Source: JAFKFH01 sp017307375
GTDB lineage: Bacteria > Pseudomonadota > Alphaproteobacteria > Ferrovibrionales > Ferrovibrionaceae
Direction of reading: 5' to 3'
Length of the DNA stretch: 64,000 nt
Assembly (NCBI GenBank): GCA_965229335.1
Contig: OZ245874.1
Coordinates: 2,356,001 to 2,420,000, forward strand
Position 1 is the stretch's first letter; every line of letters begins with the position of its first letter. The notes below the pieces were generated by a model, which was not told where the DNA came from, did not search any database, and was given only the letters and a program-made list of their open reading frames with translations. Below are positions 26,106 through 34,523 of this stretch, in pieces. Made by a program: the position numbers and the translations under genes.

Positions 26106-27194
26106 TCATAGCGTGTCGGAGGCCCCGCGCGATACCCGTCCGCCGGGGTGGCGTTCGATGGCGCCGGTGAGGTCCCAGTCGACCAGGATCGCCTGGACCA
26201 CGGCCGGGTCGAGGCCGGAGAGGCGGATCAGGTCGTCGACCGGCATCGGCACCGGCGACAGCAGCCCGGCGAGCGCGCGGCGGCTGTCGTCGATATCGGC
26301 GGCGGCCGGGGCGGGGGCGCCGGGCGGGCGCGGCGCCGCCACCGGCGCGACCTGCGGGGCGAGCACCGCCAGCACGTCGTCGGCGCGTTCGGTCAGGATG
26401 GCGCCGCGGCGCAGCAGGTCGTTGCAGCCCTGCGCCCGGGCATCGAGCGGCGAGCCGGGCACCGCGAAGACCTCGCGGCCCTGGTCGGCGGCGAGGCGCG
26501 CAGTGATCAGCGAGCCCGATTTCAACGCGGCCTCGACCACCAGCACGCCGAGCGAGACGCCGGAGATGATGCGGTTGCGGCGGGGGAACAGGTTGGGCTG
26601 GGTCGGGGTGCCCGGCGGCATCTCGGCCAGGATCAGGCCATCCTCGCCCAACCGCCGCTGCAGCGCCTCGTTCTCCGGCGGGTAGATCACGTCGATGCCG
26701 CCGGCGATCGCGGCGATCGTGCCGGTGGCCAGCGCGCCGTTATGCGCCGCCGTGTCGATGCCGCGGGCCAGGCCCGAGACGATGACAAAACCGGCGCGGC
26801 CGAGATCGGCGGCGAATTCGCGCGCCAGCCGCATGCCGCCGGCCGAGGCGTTGCGCGCGCCGACGATGGCGACGGGCGGGCGGTCGAGCAGGTCGCGCCG
26901 CCCCCGGGCAGTCAGTACCGGCGGCGCGTCGTCGAGCTGGGCCAGCCCGGCCGGATAGCCGGGATCGCCGCGGAACAGATGGAAGCCGCCGAGGCGGTGC
27001 AGCGTGTCGATCTCGCGCTCGATGTCGGCGCGCGGGGCGGTGCGGCGGCGCTTGTCGGCCAGGGCGTCGAGCGCCGCGGCCGCCGTGCCGTGTTCGGCCA
27101 GCGCGTCGCGGAAGGTGACCGGGCCGATCGTGTCGCTGCGCCACAGGCGCAGCCGGTCGAAGCGGTCGCGGTCGTCCGCCGGGGCGGTGATCAC
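26106..27194 (-). CDS. dprA: DNA processing protein DprA
   Basis: A 362-residue protein with the Rossmann-like DprA/Smf core (VAIVGARNASAGG, VSGLARGIDTAAHNGAL, VIYPPEN, SGVSLGVLVVEA, VPGSPLDARAQGCNDLL) and a C-terminal winged-helix domain (DLIRLSGLD...). It loads RecA on incoming single-stranded DNA during transformation. The GTG start overlaps the plsY stop (GTGA). The usual next gene, topA, is displaced by the CRISPR-Cas locus. Confidence 0.96.
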   Translation of the reverse strand: MITAPADDRDRFDRLRLWRSDTIGPVTFRDALAEHGTAAAALDALADKRRRTAPRADIEREIDTLHRLGGFHLFRGDPGYPAGLAQLDDAPPVLTARGRRDLLDRPPVAIVGARNASAGGMRLAREFAADLGRAGFVIVSGLARGIDTAAHNGALATGTIAAIAGGIDVIYPPENEALQRRLGEDGLILAEMPPGTPTQPNLFPRRNRIISGVSLGVLVVEAALKSGSLITARLAADQGREVFAVPGSPLDARAQGCNDLLRRGAILTERADDVLAVLAPQVAPVAAPRPPGAPAPAAADIDDSRRALAGLLSPVPMPVDDLIRLSGLDPAVVQAILVDWDLTGAIERHPGGRVSRGASDTL

Positions 27195-27808
27195 GCCGTC
27201 TCGGCCGGTTTCTTCTTGCCGATCCGCGGCTCGGTGCCGGCAGCCAGGCGGCGGATGTTCTCGTGATGGCGGATGAAGATCAGCACCGCCATGAACAGGC
27301 AGAGCGCCGCGAGCGCCGGGCCGCCGAGATACCAGGCCCAGACCGGCGCGGTGGCGGCCGCCACCAGCGCGGCGAGCGAGGAGATGCGGAGCAGGCCGGC
27401 CACCACCAGCCAGGTGGCGATGACGATCAGCCCCATCGGCCAGAACACGCCGAGCAGCGTGCCGATGAAGGTCGCCACCCCCTTGCCGCCCTTGAAACCG
27501 AGCCAGACGGGGAAGAGATGGCCGAGGAAGGCGGCGCCGCCGGCCAGGATCGCCAGGTCGAAGCCCCAGCGCATCGCGATCAGCGCGGCGATGCCGCCCT
27601 TGCCGGCATCGAGCACCAGCGTCGCCGCCGCCAGGTCCTTGCGGCCGGTGCGCAGCACGTTGGTCGCGCCGATATTGCCCGAGCCGATCTGGCGGATGTC
27701 GCCCAGCCCGGCCAGCCGGGTGAGGACGAGGCCGAACGGAATCGAGCCGAGCAGATAGCCGAGCACGACGGCGGCCAGGTAGAAATAGAAGGGCAGGGTC
27801 CAGCTCAC
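27191..27808 (-). CDS. plsY: Glycerol-3-phosphate acyltransferase PlsY
   Basis: A 205-residue membrane protein with the three PlsY motifs: GSIPFG, GSGNIGATNVLR and the phosphate-binding GFKGGKGVATF. It transfers an acyl group from acyl-phosphate to glycerol-3-phosphate in the first step of phospholipid synthesis. The start is GTG at 27808; no ATG fits. plsY-dprA-topA-rnr is the ancestral order in which the CRISPR locus sits. Confidence 0.96.
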   Translation of the reverse strand: MSWTLPFYFYLAAVVLGYLLGSIPFGLVLTRLAGLGDIRQIGSGNIGATNVLRTGRKDLAAATLVLDAGKGGIAALIAMRWGFDLAILAGGAAFLGHLFPVWLGFKGGKGVATFIGTLLGVFWPMGLIVIATWLVVAGLLRISSLAALVAAATAPVWAWYLGGPALAALCLFMAVLIFIRHHENIRRLAAGTEPRIGKKKPAETA

Positions 27809-27869
27809 CGTCGCGGGCCTATCTCAGGGCGTGAACAAAGGTCGATCCTGTGCCGATTTGCCCGGCCGA

Positions 27870-29171
27870 TCAACCCTCGCGCTTGCGTTCGAACACCGCG
27901 CGGCCGCCGACCACGGTGCGGACCACGTGGCCCTGCACCGGCCGGCCGTCGAACGGCGTGTTCTTGGCCTTCGAGCGCAGCTTCGAGCCGTCGACGATCC
28001 AGGGGGCGTCGAGGTCGAACAGCACCAGGTCGGCCGGCGCGCCGGCCGCCAGCCGCCCGCTGTCGAGGCCGAGCAGCCGGGCCGGGTTGATCGTCAGCTT
28101 GGCCAGCATGTCCAGGAGCGGGGCCGAGCCGTTGTGGAACAGTTCGAGCGTCAGCGGCAGCAGCGTTTCCAGCCCGACCGCGCCGAAGGCGGCCTGGCCG
28201 AAGGGCAGGCGCTTGCTTTCGGGATCGCGCGGGCAATGGGCCGAGGAGATCACGTCGATCGTGCCGTCGCGCAGGCCTTCGACCACCGCCTTGCGGTCGG
28301 CCTCGTCGCGCAGCGGCGGGCGGGTCTTGGCGAAGGTGCGGTATTCGCCGATCGCGGTTTCGTTCAGCGCGAAGTTGAACGGGGCGGCGCCGCAGGAAAT
28401 CCTGAGGCCGCGGGCCTTCCAGCGGCGCACCACGTCGATGGCATCGGCGGTCGACAGATGCGCGCCGTGCCAGCGGCCGCCGGTGGCGGCCACGAGGCGC
28501 ATGTCGCGCTCGACCAGGATGGTCTCGGCATAGCTCGGGATGCCGGCCAGGCCCAGCCGCGTCGCGGTCTCGCCGGCATTGACCACGCCGCTGCCAAGCG
28601 ACGGGTCCTCGCAGATCTGCACGATCAGCGCGTCGAAATTGGTGGCGTAGGACAACAGCCGCCGCATGATCCGGGCATCCGGGATCGGCCGGTCGCCGTC
28701 GGTGAAGCAGACCGCGCCGGCTTCCTGCAGCAGGCCGAACTCGGTCATTTCCTTGCCGGCCAGGCCCTTGGTGGCCGCCGCCGCCGGCAGGAAGCGGACC
28801 AGCGCGGTGTCGCGGGCGCGGCGGTCGACGAATTCGACCAGCGCCACCTGGTCGATCACCGGGTTGGTGTTGGGCATCGTCACGATGGTGGTGACGCCGC
28901 CGGCAGCCGCGGCGCGGCCGGCGGTGGCCAGCGTCTCGTCATGCTCGGCCCCGGGCTCGCCGGTGAAGACATGCATGTCGATCAGGCCGGGGGCCAGGGC
29001 CAGCCGGGCGCAATTGACCTCGACGACGTCGCCGGGCACGCCGTCGTTGAACAGCCGCGGGCCGACATCGAGGATCTTGCCATCCTGGACCAGCACGCTG
29101 CCCGGCGCGTCGAGGCCGGTGGCGGGGTCGAGCAGGCGGGCGCGGACATAGGCGGTGCGCTGGCCGGTCAT
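27870..29171 (-). CDS. pyrC: Dihydroorotase-like protein, probably catalytically inactive (PyrC'/PyrX type)
   Basis: A 433-residue amidohydrolase-fold protein coupled to pyrB (ATG overlaps its TGA). Several metal ligands and catalytic residues of dihydroorotase are changed: DxHxH reads DMHVF (F69), the His of the HCED motif is Ile (I186 in VQICED), and the catalytic Asp of TDHAPH is Ala (SAHCPR, A311). Such pseudo-dihydroorotases are known as structural partners of aspartate carbamoyltransferase, so this protein probably holds the PyrB complex together rather than making dihydroorotate. A separate active dihydroorotase would then be needed elsewhere in the genome. Confidence 0.85.
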   Translation of the reverse strand: MTGQRTAYVRARLLDPATGLDAPGSVLVQDGKILDVGPRLFNDGVPGDVVEVNCARLALAPGLIDMHVFTGEPGAEHDETLATAGRAAAAGGVTTIVTMPNTNPVIDQVALVEFVDRRARDTALVRFLPAAAATKGLAGKEMTEFGLLQEAGAVCFTDGDRPIPDARIMRRLLSYATNFDALIVQICEDPSLGSGVVNAGETATRLGLAGIPSYAETILVERDMRLVAATGGRWHGAHLSTADAIDVVRRWKARGLRISCGAAPFNFALNETAIGEYRTFAKTRPPLRDEADRKAVVEGLRDGTIDVISSAHCPRDPESKRLPFGQAAFGAVGLETLLPLTLELFHNGSAPLLDMLAKLTINPARLLGLDSGRLAAGAPADLVLFDLDAPWIVDGSKLRSKAKNTPFDGRPVQGHVVRTVVGGRAVFERKREG

Positions 29172-30166
29172 GCGCGGCCCTCCAGCGGGCGGCCGCCGAT
29201 CTGGCCGGACCGGTTCGGGCGATGCTGGGCCAGCAGTTCGAGGCAGGCCATGCGCACGGCCACGCCCATCTCGACCTGCTCGCGGATGACCGAGCGGTGG
29301 ATGTCGTCGGCGACTTCGGTGTCGATCTCGACGCCGCGGTTCATCGGGCCGGGATGCATGATCAGCGCGTCGGGCTTGGCCGCCTTCAGCTTGTCGGCGT
29401 CCAGCCCCCAGAAGCGGTAGTATTCGCGCAGCGACGGGATGAAGCCGCCCTGCATCCGCTCGGTCTGCAGGCGCAGCATCATGACGATGTCGCAGCCGTC
29501 GAGGCCCTTGCGCATGTCGTGATGGACCTCGACCCCGAAACGGTCGATCGCCGAGGGCAGCAGGGTCGGCGGCGCGACCAGCCGGACCCGCGCGCCCATC
29601 GCGTTCAGCAGGTAGATGTTGGAGCGCGCCACGCGGCTGTGCAGGATGTCGCCGCAGATGGCGACGATCAGCCCCGCCAGGTGGCCCTTGCGGCGGCGGA
29701 TGGTCAGGGCGTCGAGCAGCGCCTGGGTCGGGTGTTCGTGCTGGCCGTCGCCGGCATTCAGCACCGAGCCGTCGACCTTGCGGGCCAGCAGCTCGACCGC
29801 CCCCGAATCGGCGTGCCGCACCACCAGCAGGTCGGGGTTCATCGCGTTCAGCGTCATCGCCGTATCGATCAGCGTCTCGCCCTTCTTCACCGACGAGGTG
29901 TCGACCGACATGTTGATGACGTCGGCGCCGAGCCGCTGGCCTGCGAGTTCGAACGACGTGCGGGTGCGCGTCGAGTTCTCGAAGAACAGGTTGATCAGCG
30001 TCCGGCCGCGCAGGACCTGGGACTTCTTGTCGACCTGCCGGTTCTGTTCGACATGGGCCTCGGCCCGGTCGAGCAGCATGACAATGTCGGCGGGGGAAAG
30101 CCCTTCGATACCCAGCAGATGCCGGTGCGGAAAGAAGGGCAGGGGAGCGTTTTCGACGGCGTTCAT
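29168..30166 (-). CDS. pyrB: Aspartate carbamoyltransferase catalytic subunit
   Basis: A 332-residue enzyme with the carbamoyl-phosphate motif FFENSTRTRTSFE, the mobile-loop Lys (SVKKGET), GQHEHPTQALLD and MHPGPMNRGVEI. It condenses carbamoyl phosphate with aspartate in pyrimidine synthesis. It is coupled to the downstream pseudo-dihydroorotase gene, as in Pseudomonas-type ATCase complexes. Confidence 0.97.
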   Translation of the reverse strand: MNAVENAPLPFFPHRHLLGIEGLSPADIVMLLDRAEAHVEQNRQVDKKSQVLRGRTLINLFFENSTRTRTSFELAGQRLGADVINMSVDTSSVKKGETLIDTAMTLNAMNPDLLVVRHADSGAVELLARKVDGSVLNAGDGQHEHPTQALLDALTIRRRKGHLAGLIVAICGDILHSRVARSNIYLLNAMGARVRLVAPPTLLPSAIDRFGVEVHHDMRKGLDGCDIVMMLRLQTERMQGGFIPSLREYYRFWGLDADKLKAAKPDALIMHPGPMNRGVEIDTEVADDIHRSVIREQVEMGVAVRMACLELLAQHRPNRSGQIGGRPLEGRA

Positions 30167-30178
30167 CGAAAGCCGATC

Positions 30179-30919
30179 CTATAGACCTGCGGGGTCTCCG
30201 CCGCAAGGATCCGATGACGCGTAGCGCTGCCAGCCATTGGCCCGCAGCCGGCAGGCGTCGCAGGCGCCGCAGCCATAGCCCCAGCCGTGGCGCCGGCTGC
30301 GGTCGCCGGCATAGCAGGAATGGCTTTCCTCGACGATCAGCGCGACCAGTTCCGGGCCGCCCAGCCGTTCGGCCAGTCGCCAGGTCGCGGCCTTGTCGAG
30401 CCACATCAGCGGGGTGTCGAGCACGATGCGGGCGTCCATGCCCAGGCTCAGCGCCGCCTGCAGCGCCTTGATCGTGTCGTCGCGGCAATCGGGATAGCCG
30501 GAATAGTCGGTCTCGCACATGCCGGCGACGACATGCTTCAGCCCGCGCTGATAGGCGACGATCGCGGCGAAGGTCAGGAACACCAGGTTACGCCCGGGCA
30601 CGAAGGTCGCCGGCAGGTCCGGGTCGCGCCGGCCATCACCGAGATCGCAGGTCAGCGCCGAATGGCTGACCTGGCCCAGCACGTCGAGCGGGATGAGACG
30701 GTCCGGTCCGAGCCTGGCCGCCCAGACCGGATTGAGCGCGGCGAGGCCCCGGCGCAGCGGTTCGCGGGCGTCCAGTTCAATGGCGTGGCGCTGGCCATAG
30801 GCGAAGCCGAGCGTCTCGACCCGCTCGAAACGGTCGAGCGCCCAGGCCAGGCAGGTCGCCGAATCCTGGCCGCCGGAAAAGACGACCAGCGCCGAGGCGG
30901 GATCGAGGGCTGCAACCAT
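30179..30919 (-). CDS. queC: 7-cyano-7-deazaguanine synthase
   Basis: A 246-residue PP-loop ATPase with VFSGGQDSATCLAWAL at the N-terminus and a C-terminal zinc site (SCYAGDRS, then CGACDACRLR). It converts 7-carboxy-7-deazaguanine to preQ0 for queuosine tRNA modification. The chosen ATG at 30919 is 1 bp after the stop of the CYTH gene. Confidence 0.95.
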   Translation of the reverse strand: MVAALDPASALVVFSGGQDSATCLAWALDRFERVETLGFAYGQRHAIELDAREPLRRGLAALNPVWAARLGPDRLIPLDVLGQVSHSALTCDLGDGRRDPDLPATFVPGRNLVFLTFAAIVAYQRGLKHVVAGMCETDYSGYPDCRDDTIKALQAALSLGMDARIVLDTPLMWLDKAATWRLAERLGGPELVALIVEESHSCYAGDRSRRHGWGYGCGACDACRLRANGWQRYASSDPCGGDPAGL

Positions 30920-30920
30920 G

Positions 30921-31799
30921 TCAGCTGCCGCAGATCCGCCGGTAGACCGCCGCGGTCTTGGTGTCGCCCGCGACCAGCATCGGCTTGATCGTCTGGTTGG
31001 CGGCGAGCGCGGCGAGGTAGCGGTCGGCGATCGAGGGGGCGGGCGGCGTGGCCGAGGGCGGCGCCACCTTGTGGTTGAAGGTGTATTCGGCCGCGATCGG
31101 CGCGCGGCCGTCGGCATTGTACCAGACGATCAGCGCGGCCTGTAGCACCAGGCCGGGAAATTGCAGGATGCCCAGATCGTCCTCGACCTGCAGCACGGTC
31201 AGCCCGTCGACCGGTTCGAGCTTCGTCTCGCCCGGCCCGAAACCGGCCAGCGCCGGAAAGATCGCCGCGGCCTTGGCGATCGTCGTCGTCTCCGCCCATT
31301 CGTTGATCCGGGTCGAGCCGGAGAGGGAATAGAGCCGGACGATCTGGCCGTCGCGCCAGACCGGTTCCTCGGCCAGTTCCAGCTTGGCCTTGCGCCCGGC
31401 CAGCACCGCCGGATCGATCCGGCCGGCGGCGGCGAAATCGGTGCCGCGGCTTTTCAGCGTGATCTGCCAGTCGGTCGGCGTGTCCTTGCCGGCCTTGGCG
31501 CGGGCCCGCAGCATCAGCCCGTGCCGGCAATAGAGCTCGCCGGACCTGGTGTCGTAGAAGCGTACCAGAGTGCGCTTGGTTCGCGCCTTGCCGCCCGGTG
31601 TCACCGTGGCGCCGAGCTGCCGGGCATCGTTCTGCGCCGCGACCCACAGCTTGGCCGAGGCCGCGGCATAGGAGGCGGCGAACGGGGCGGGATCGACGGC
31701 GAGCTTGAATTCCCGCTCGCTGATCGGCGGGGTCGCCGCGGCGGGCAGCGGCAGGCAGAGACAAAGCGCCGCGACGATGACACGTGCCAGCACGCCCAT
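30921..31799 (-). CDS. Secreted CYTH-domain protein
   Basis: A 292-residue protein with a signal peptide (VLARVIVAALCLCLPLPAAA) and a CYTH fold signature ExExK (SEREFKL) right after it. Later charged strands (RFYDT, LMLRARAK, ITLKSR) fit the triphosphate-tunnel barrel. CYTH proteins act on triphosphates or polyphosphate, usually in the cytoplasm; an exported version is unusual. GGGAGG precedes ATG 31799. It is probably co-transcribed with queC, though no functional link is evident. Confidence 0.75.
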   Translation of the reverse strand: MGVLARVIVAALCLCLPLPAAATPPISEREFKLAVDPAPFAASYAAASAKLWVAAQNDARQLGATVTPGGKARTKRTLVRFYDTRSGELYCRHGLMLRARAKAGKDTPTDWQITLKSRGTDFAAAGRIDPAVLAGRKAKLELAEEPVWRDGQIVRLYSLSGSTRINEWAETTTIAKAAAIFPALAGFGPGETKLEPVDGLTVLQVEDDLGILQFPGLVLQAALIVWYNADGRAPIAAEYTFNHKVAPPSATPPAPSIADRYLAALAANQTIKPMLVAGDTKTAAVYRRICGS

Positions 31800-31876
31800 A
31801 GCCTCCCGCGATGGAACCGAAGACGACCGAAGGAGGCTAGGGGCGTACAACTGTGCAGTCAATCTTTCTTGCAACG

Positions 31877-33205
31877 TCAGTAATGAAACTCGGCGATGGC
31901 GACGTGGCCGGCGGCCGGCGATTCGGCACGGATGGTCATCTTCTCGTCGTTGAACTGGACCGGCACGGCCTGGCCGGGCTGGTCGACGACGCGGCTGGCG
32001 GTGGCGGTGCCGGGCACGCCCTTGTTGATCCCGTCGGGCAGGGTGCCGGCGATCAGCACGGTGTCGCGGTCGATGCCGAAATAGCCGCGCGGCCGGGTGA
32101 TGGTGACCGCGGCCTTGGCCTCCTTCAGCTTGTCGTCGACCGGCTGCAACCGGATGGTGACGTACTTGGCCGATCGCGGGAACGGCGTGCGATAGGTATG
32201 GGTGGTCGGATAACCGGCCGCCGTCACCTCGAATTCGTAATAGGCCTGCGGATCGGCGGTGAACGGTCCCCAGACGCCGTCGGCGCCGACGGTCTTCTGG
32301 TGCCGGGCCTCGCCCTGGCGGGCACCGGTGGCCGGGTCGACCTGATAGATCGCCAGCGCGGCGCCGGCCACCGGCAGGTTGGTCGGCGCGCCGGCGGCGA
32401 AGCCGGTGATGGTGCCGGTCAGGACCGGGGCGGCTTCCGCCGTGATCGCGGTCGAGGCCGGTTTCTTGCCGGCGATGGCCTCGTAGATCACCGCGAAGGC
32501 GCGGGGATGGAAGCCGACCTCGCGATGGTCGAGGCCGTCGAGCACGATGTTGTTGGCCCCGTCGAGCGCCGGGGCATCATAGGATACCCCGGTCGGCTTG
32601 CCCGGCGTGCCGAGGAATTCGCCGGTCGGCTGGGCGTATTTGTCGTTCTTGTCGGACCGGATCGTGGTGAAGGGGATGCCCGCCACCACTTCGCCGCCCG
32701 AATTCAGCCTGGTCATCAGCACCCCGGCGCCGTTGAACTCGCTGTTCGGGCCGCCCGGCGCGTTGAAGACGCCATGGTTGACGCCGCCGCCCAGCACCAC
32801 GGCCGCCGTATTGGCCGCGCCGCCGCCGAAGCGGACATAGTTGCGGATCGTGTTGGCGCCGCGCGAATTGCCGACCAGGGCCACCTTCGGCGCGCCGGTG
32901 GTGATCAGTACCCGCGCCACCTCGGCCGCCAGTTGGGCGGCCACGTCGGTCGATGACGTCCGGTTCGGCTGGGGCTTGTCGTCCAGCGACTGGGCCTGCG
33001 GCGCGGCGAGATCGATGGCGAACAACAGCTTCGGGTCGTAGCCCTGCGATTCGAAGCGCCAGATCGTCGGTTGCCACAGCGCCGCGGTATCGCCGTTGCC
33101 ATGGACGAAGACGATCGGGATCTGTGCGTTCTGGGCCTGGGCCGAGGCGGCGCCGAGGCCGATCAGCATCGCGGCGGCGGTGGCGAGGCGGCGAAGGATG
33201 GCCAT
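31877..33205 (-). CDS. Secreted alpha/beta hydrolase with C-terminal beta-sandwich domain
   Basis: A 442-residue protein with a signal peptide (about 24 residues, ASAQA), an alpha/beta-hydrolase domain with oxyanion-type FVHGNGD, nucleophile elbow GNSRG and a likely catalytic His in GLDHREVGF. About 190 C-terminal residues look like beta-sandwich modules (carboxypeptidase-regulatory-like). It may be an esterase, lipase or polymer depolymerase acting outside the cytoplasm. The substrate cannot be read. It is divergent from the gene at 33301, with about 95 bp between them for both promoters. Confidence 0.8.
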   Translation of the reverse strand: MAILRRLATAAAMLIGLGAASAQAQNAQIPIVFVHGNGDTAALWQPTIWRFESQGYDPKLLFAIDLAAPQAQSLDDKPQPNRTSSTDVAAQLAAEVARVLITTGAPKVALVGNSRGANTIRNYVRFGGGAANTAAVVLGGGVNHGVFNAPGGPNSEFNGAGVLMTRLNSGGEVVAGIPFTTIRSDKNDKYAQPTGEFLGTPGKPTGVSYDAPALDGANNIVLDGLDHREVGFHPRAFAVIYEAIAGKKPASTAITAEAAPVLTGTITGFAAGAPTNLPVAGAALAIYQVDPATGARQGEARHQKTVGADGVWGPFTADPQAYYEFEVTAAGYPTTHTYRTPFPRSAKYVTIRLQPVDDKLKEAKAAVTITRPRGYFGIDRDTVLIAGTLPDGINKGVPGTATASRVVDQPGQAVPVQFNDEKMTIRAESPAAGHVAIAEFHY

Positions 33206-33300
33206 TGTCTGGTATTTTCCCTGATGGTGAGCCGCGCAATTTAGCCAACAGCGATGACCGTTGTGCAACAGAAGACGCTCGCATAGGCTCGTTTCCGCCC

Positions 33301-34467
33301 ATGACCCCATCGCTCGAGGCCATTCTCCTTTCCGGCCAGACCGTCGCCCTGAACGTCGCCAAGGCCTCGGCGCATGTCGACGAGCGCGACTTCCTGTTCA
33401 AGTGCCGCGGCCTCAACCGGACGGTGATCTTCAAGTATCCGAATTTCGACGCCCACGAAAATCCGTTCGCCAGTGCCGCCAGTCGGCGTTCGGGCGGCAC
33501 CGTGCGGCGGACCGTGGCGGTGGGGCGCCGGCCGATCCGCACCGCGATCTACATTCCGCACGATGCCGGCGAGGTCGAGGGTGGCGGCTTCGCGCTGTTC
33601 GCCGACGACCCCGACGCCCAGCCGCTGATGGTGCGGCATATCGGCCTGGCGCCGGAAAGCGACCCGGCGCATATTGACGACTGGCGCATCCTCAGGCTGC
33701 TGATGGACCTGCCGTCGCTCGACCCGTTCCTGGTGGAAAACGCATTCCGGCAGGCCAGCATCGAGGCGAACCCGGCCTATCTGGCGATCGATCACGAGGA
33801 TGCCGACGTCATCCGCGAGTCGATCGCCGACAAGGTCAAGCCGATCATCGCCCGCGCCGTGGGCCGCATGGATCCGGCCAAGCTGGACGGGCGGGCCCGC
33901 CGCTTCGTCGATGCGATCTGGGACGACAGCCAGACCGACGCCAGCCAGTTCATCACCGCCTTCGGCATCACCGAGGCCGAGGCGCCGGCAATCTTTTCCG
34001 CCTGGAAGGGCGTGGCCTTCTTCGCCCACGAGTTCGACAAGAACCGGGCCGACCTGAAACAGCTGATGGCCTGGCTGGCGTCCAAGCAGAGCCTGCCGGT
34101 CGATTCGCGGCTGCTGCCCGATACCGACCGGCACCTGGTCGGCATGCTGCGCGATTCGATCCGCGATTCGGCCAAGACGGTGGTCACCTCGATGATCGAG
34201 GTGCTGAAGCGCTACGACGAGGGCTATGCGACGCTGATCGACCAGAACGACCCCAGGGTCTTCCGTGATTTCCTGCTGCATGCCCCGAACCATTTCTGGA
34301 CGCTGGGCGCCTGCAACGCGGCGATGGCCCAGGCCATCACCACCTGGCGGCGCTACATGCGCTTCAGCCGCGGCGGCGCGCTGACCTTCGAGCACCTCGA
34401 GCGGCTGTTCCAGGTCTGCAACAAGATATTGAAGGGCCAGAGCGGCGGGGTCGGCGACCTCAACTGA
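33301..34467 (+). CDS. Conserved-looking cytoplasmic protein of unknown function
   Basis: A 388-residue, mainly helical, charged protein with no signal peptide or membrane segment. The N-terminal ~80 residues (LFKCRGLNRTVIFKYPNF) look like a small beta domain; the rest is alpha-helical. No catalytic motif is recognised. Codon use is like its neighbours, so it seems native. It is convergent with the PAS-chemoreceptor gene downstream. Confidence 0.75.
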   Translation: MTPSLEAILLSGQTVALNVAKASAHVDERDFLFKCRGLNRTVIFKYPNFDAHENPFASAASRRSGGTVRRTVAVGRRPIRTAIYIPHDAGEVEGGGFALFADDPDAQPLMVRHIGLAPESDPAHIDDWRILRLLMDLPSLDPFLVENAFRQASIEANPAYLAIDHEDADVIRESIADKVKPIIARAVGRMDPAKLDGRARRFVDAIWDDSQTDASQFITAFGITEAEAPAIFSAWKGVAFFAHEFDKNRADLKQLMAWLASKQSLPVDSRLLPDTDRHLVGMLRDSIRDSAKTVVTSMIEVLKRYDEGYATLIDQNDPRVFRDFLLHAPNHFWTLGACNAAMAQAITTWRRYMRFSRGGALTFEHLERLFQVCNKILKGQSGGVGDLN

Positions 34468-34523
34468 GGCACCGGCCCCGCCACCCTGACCCTCGTCCCG
34501 GCCCCGGGGGGGAGTAGGGCCGG

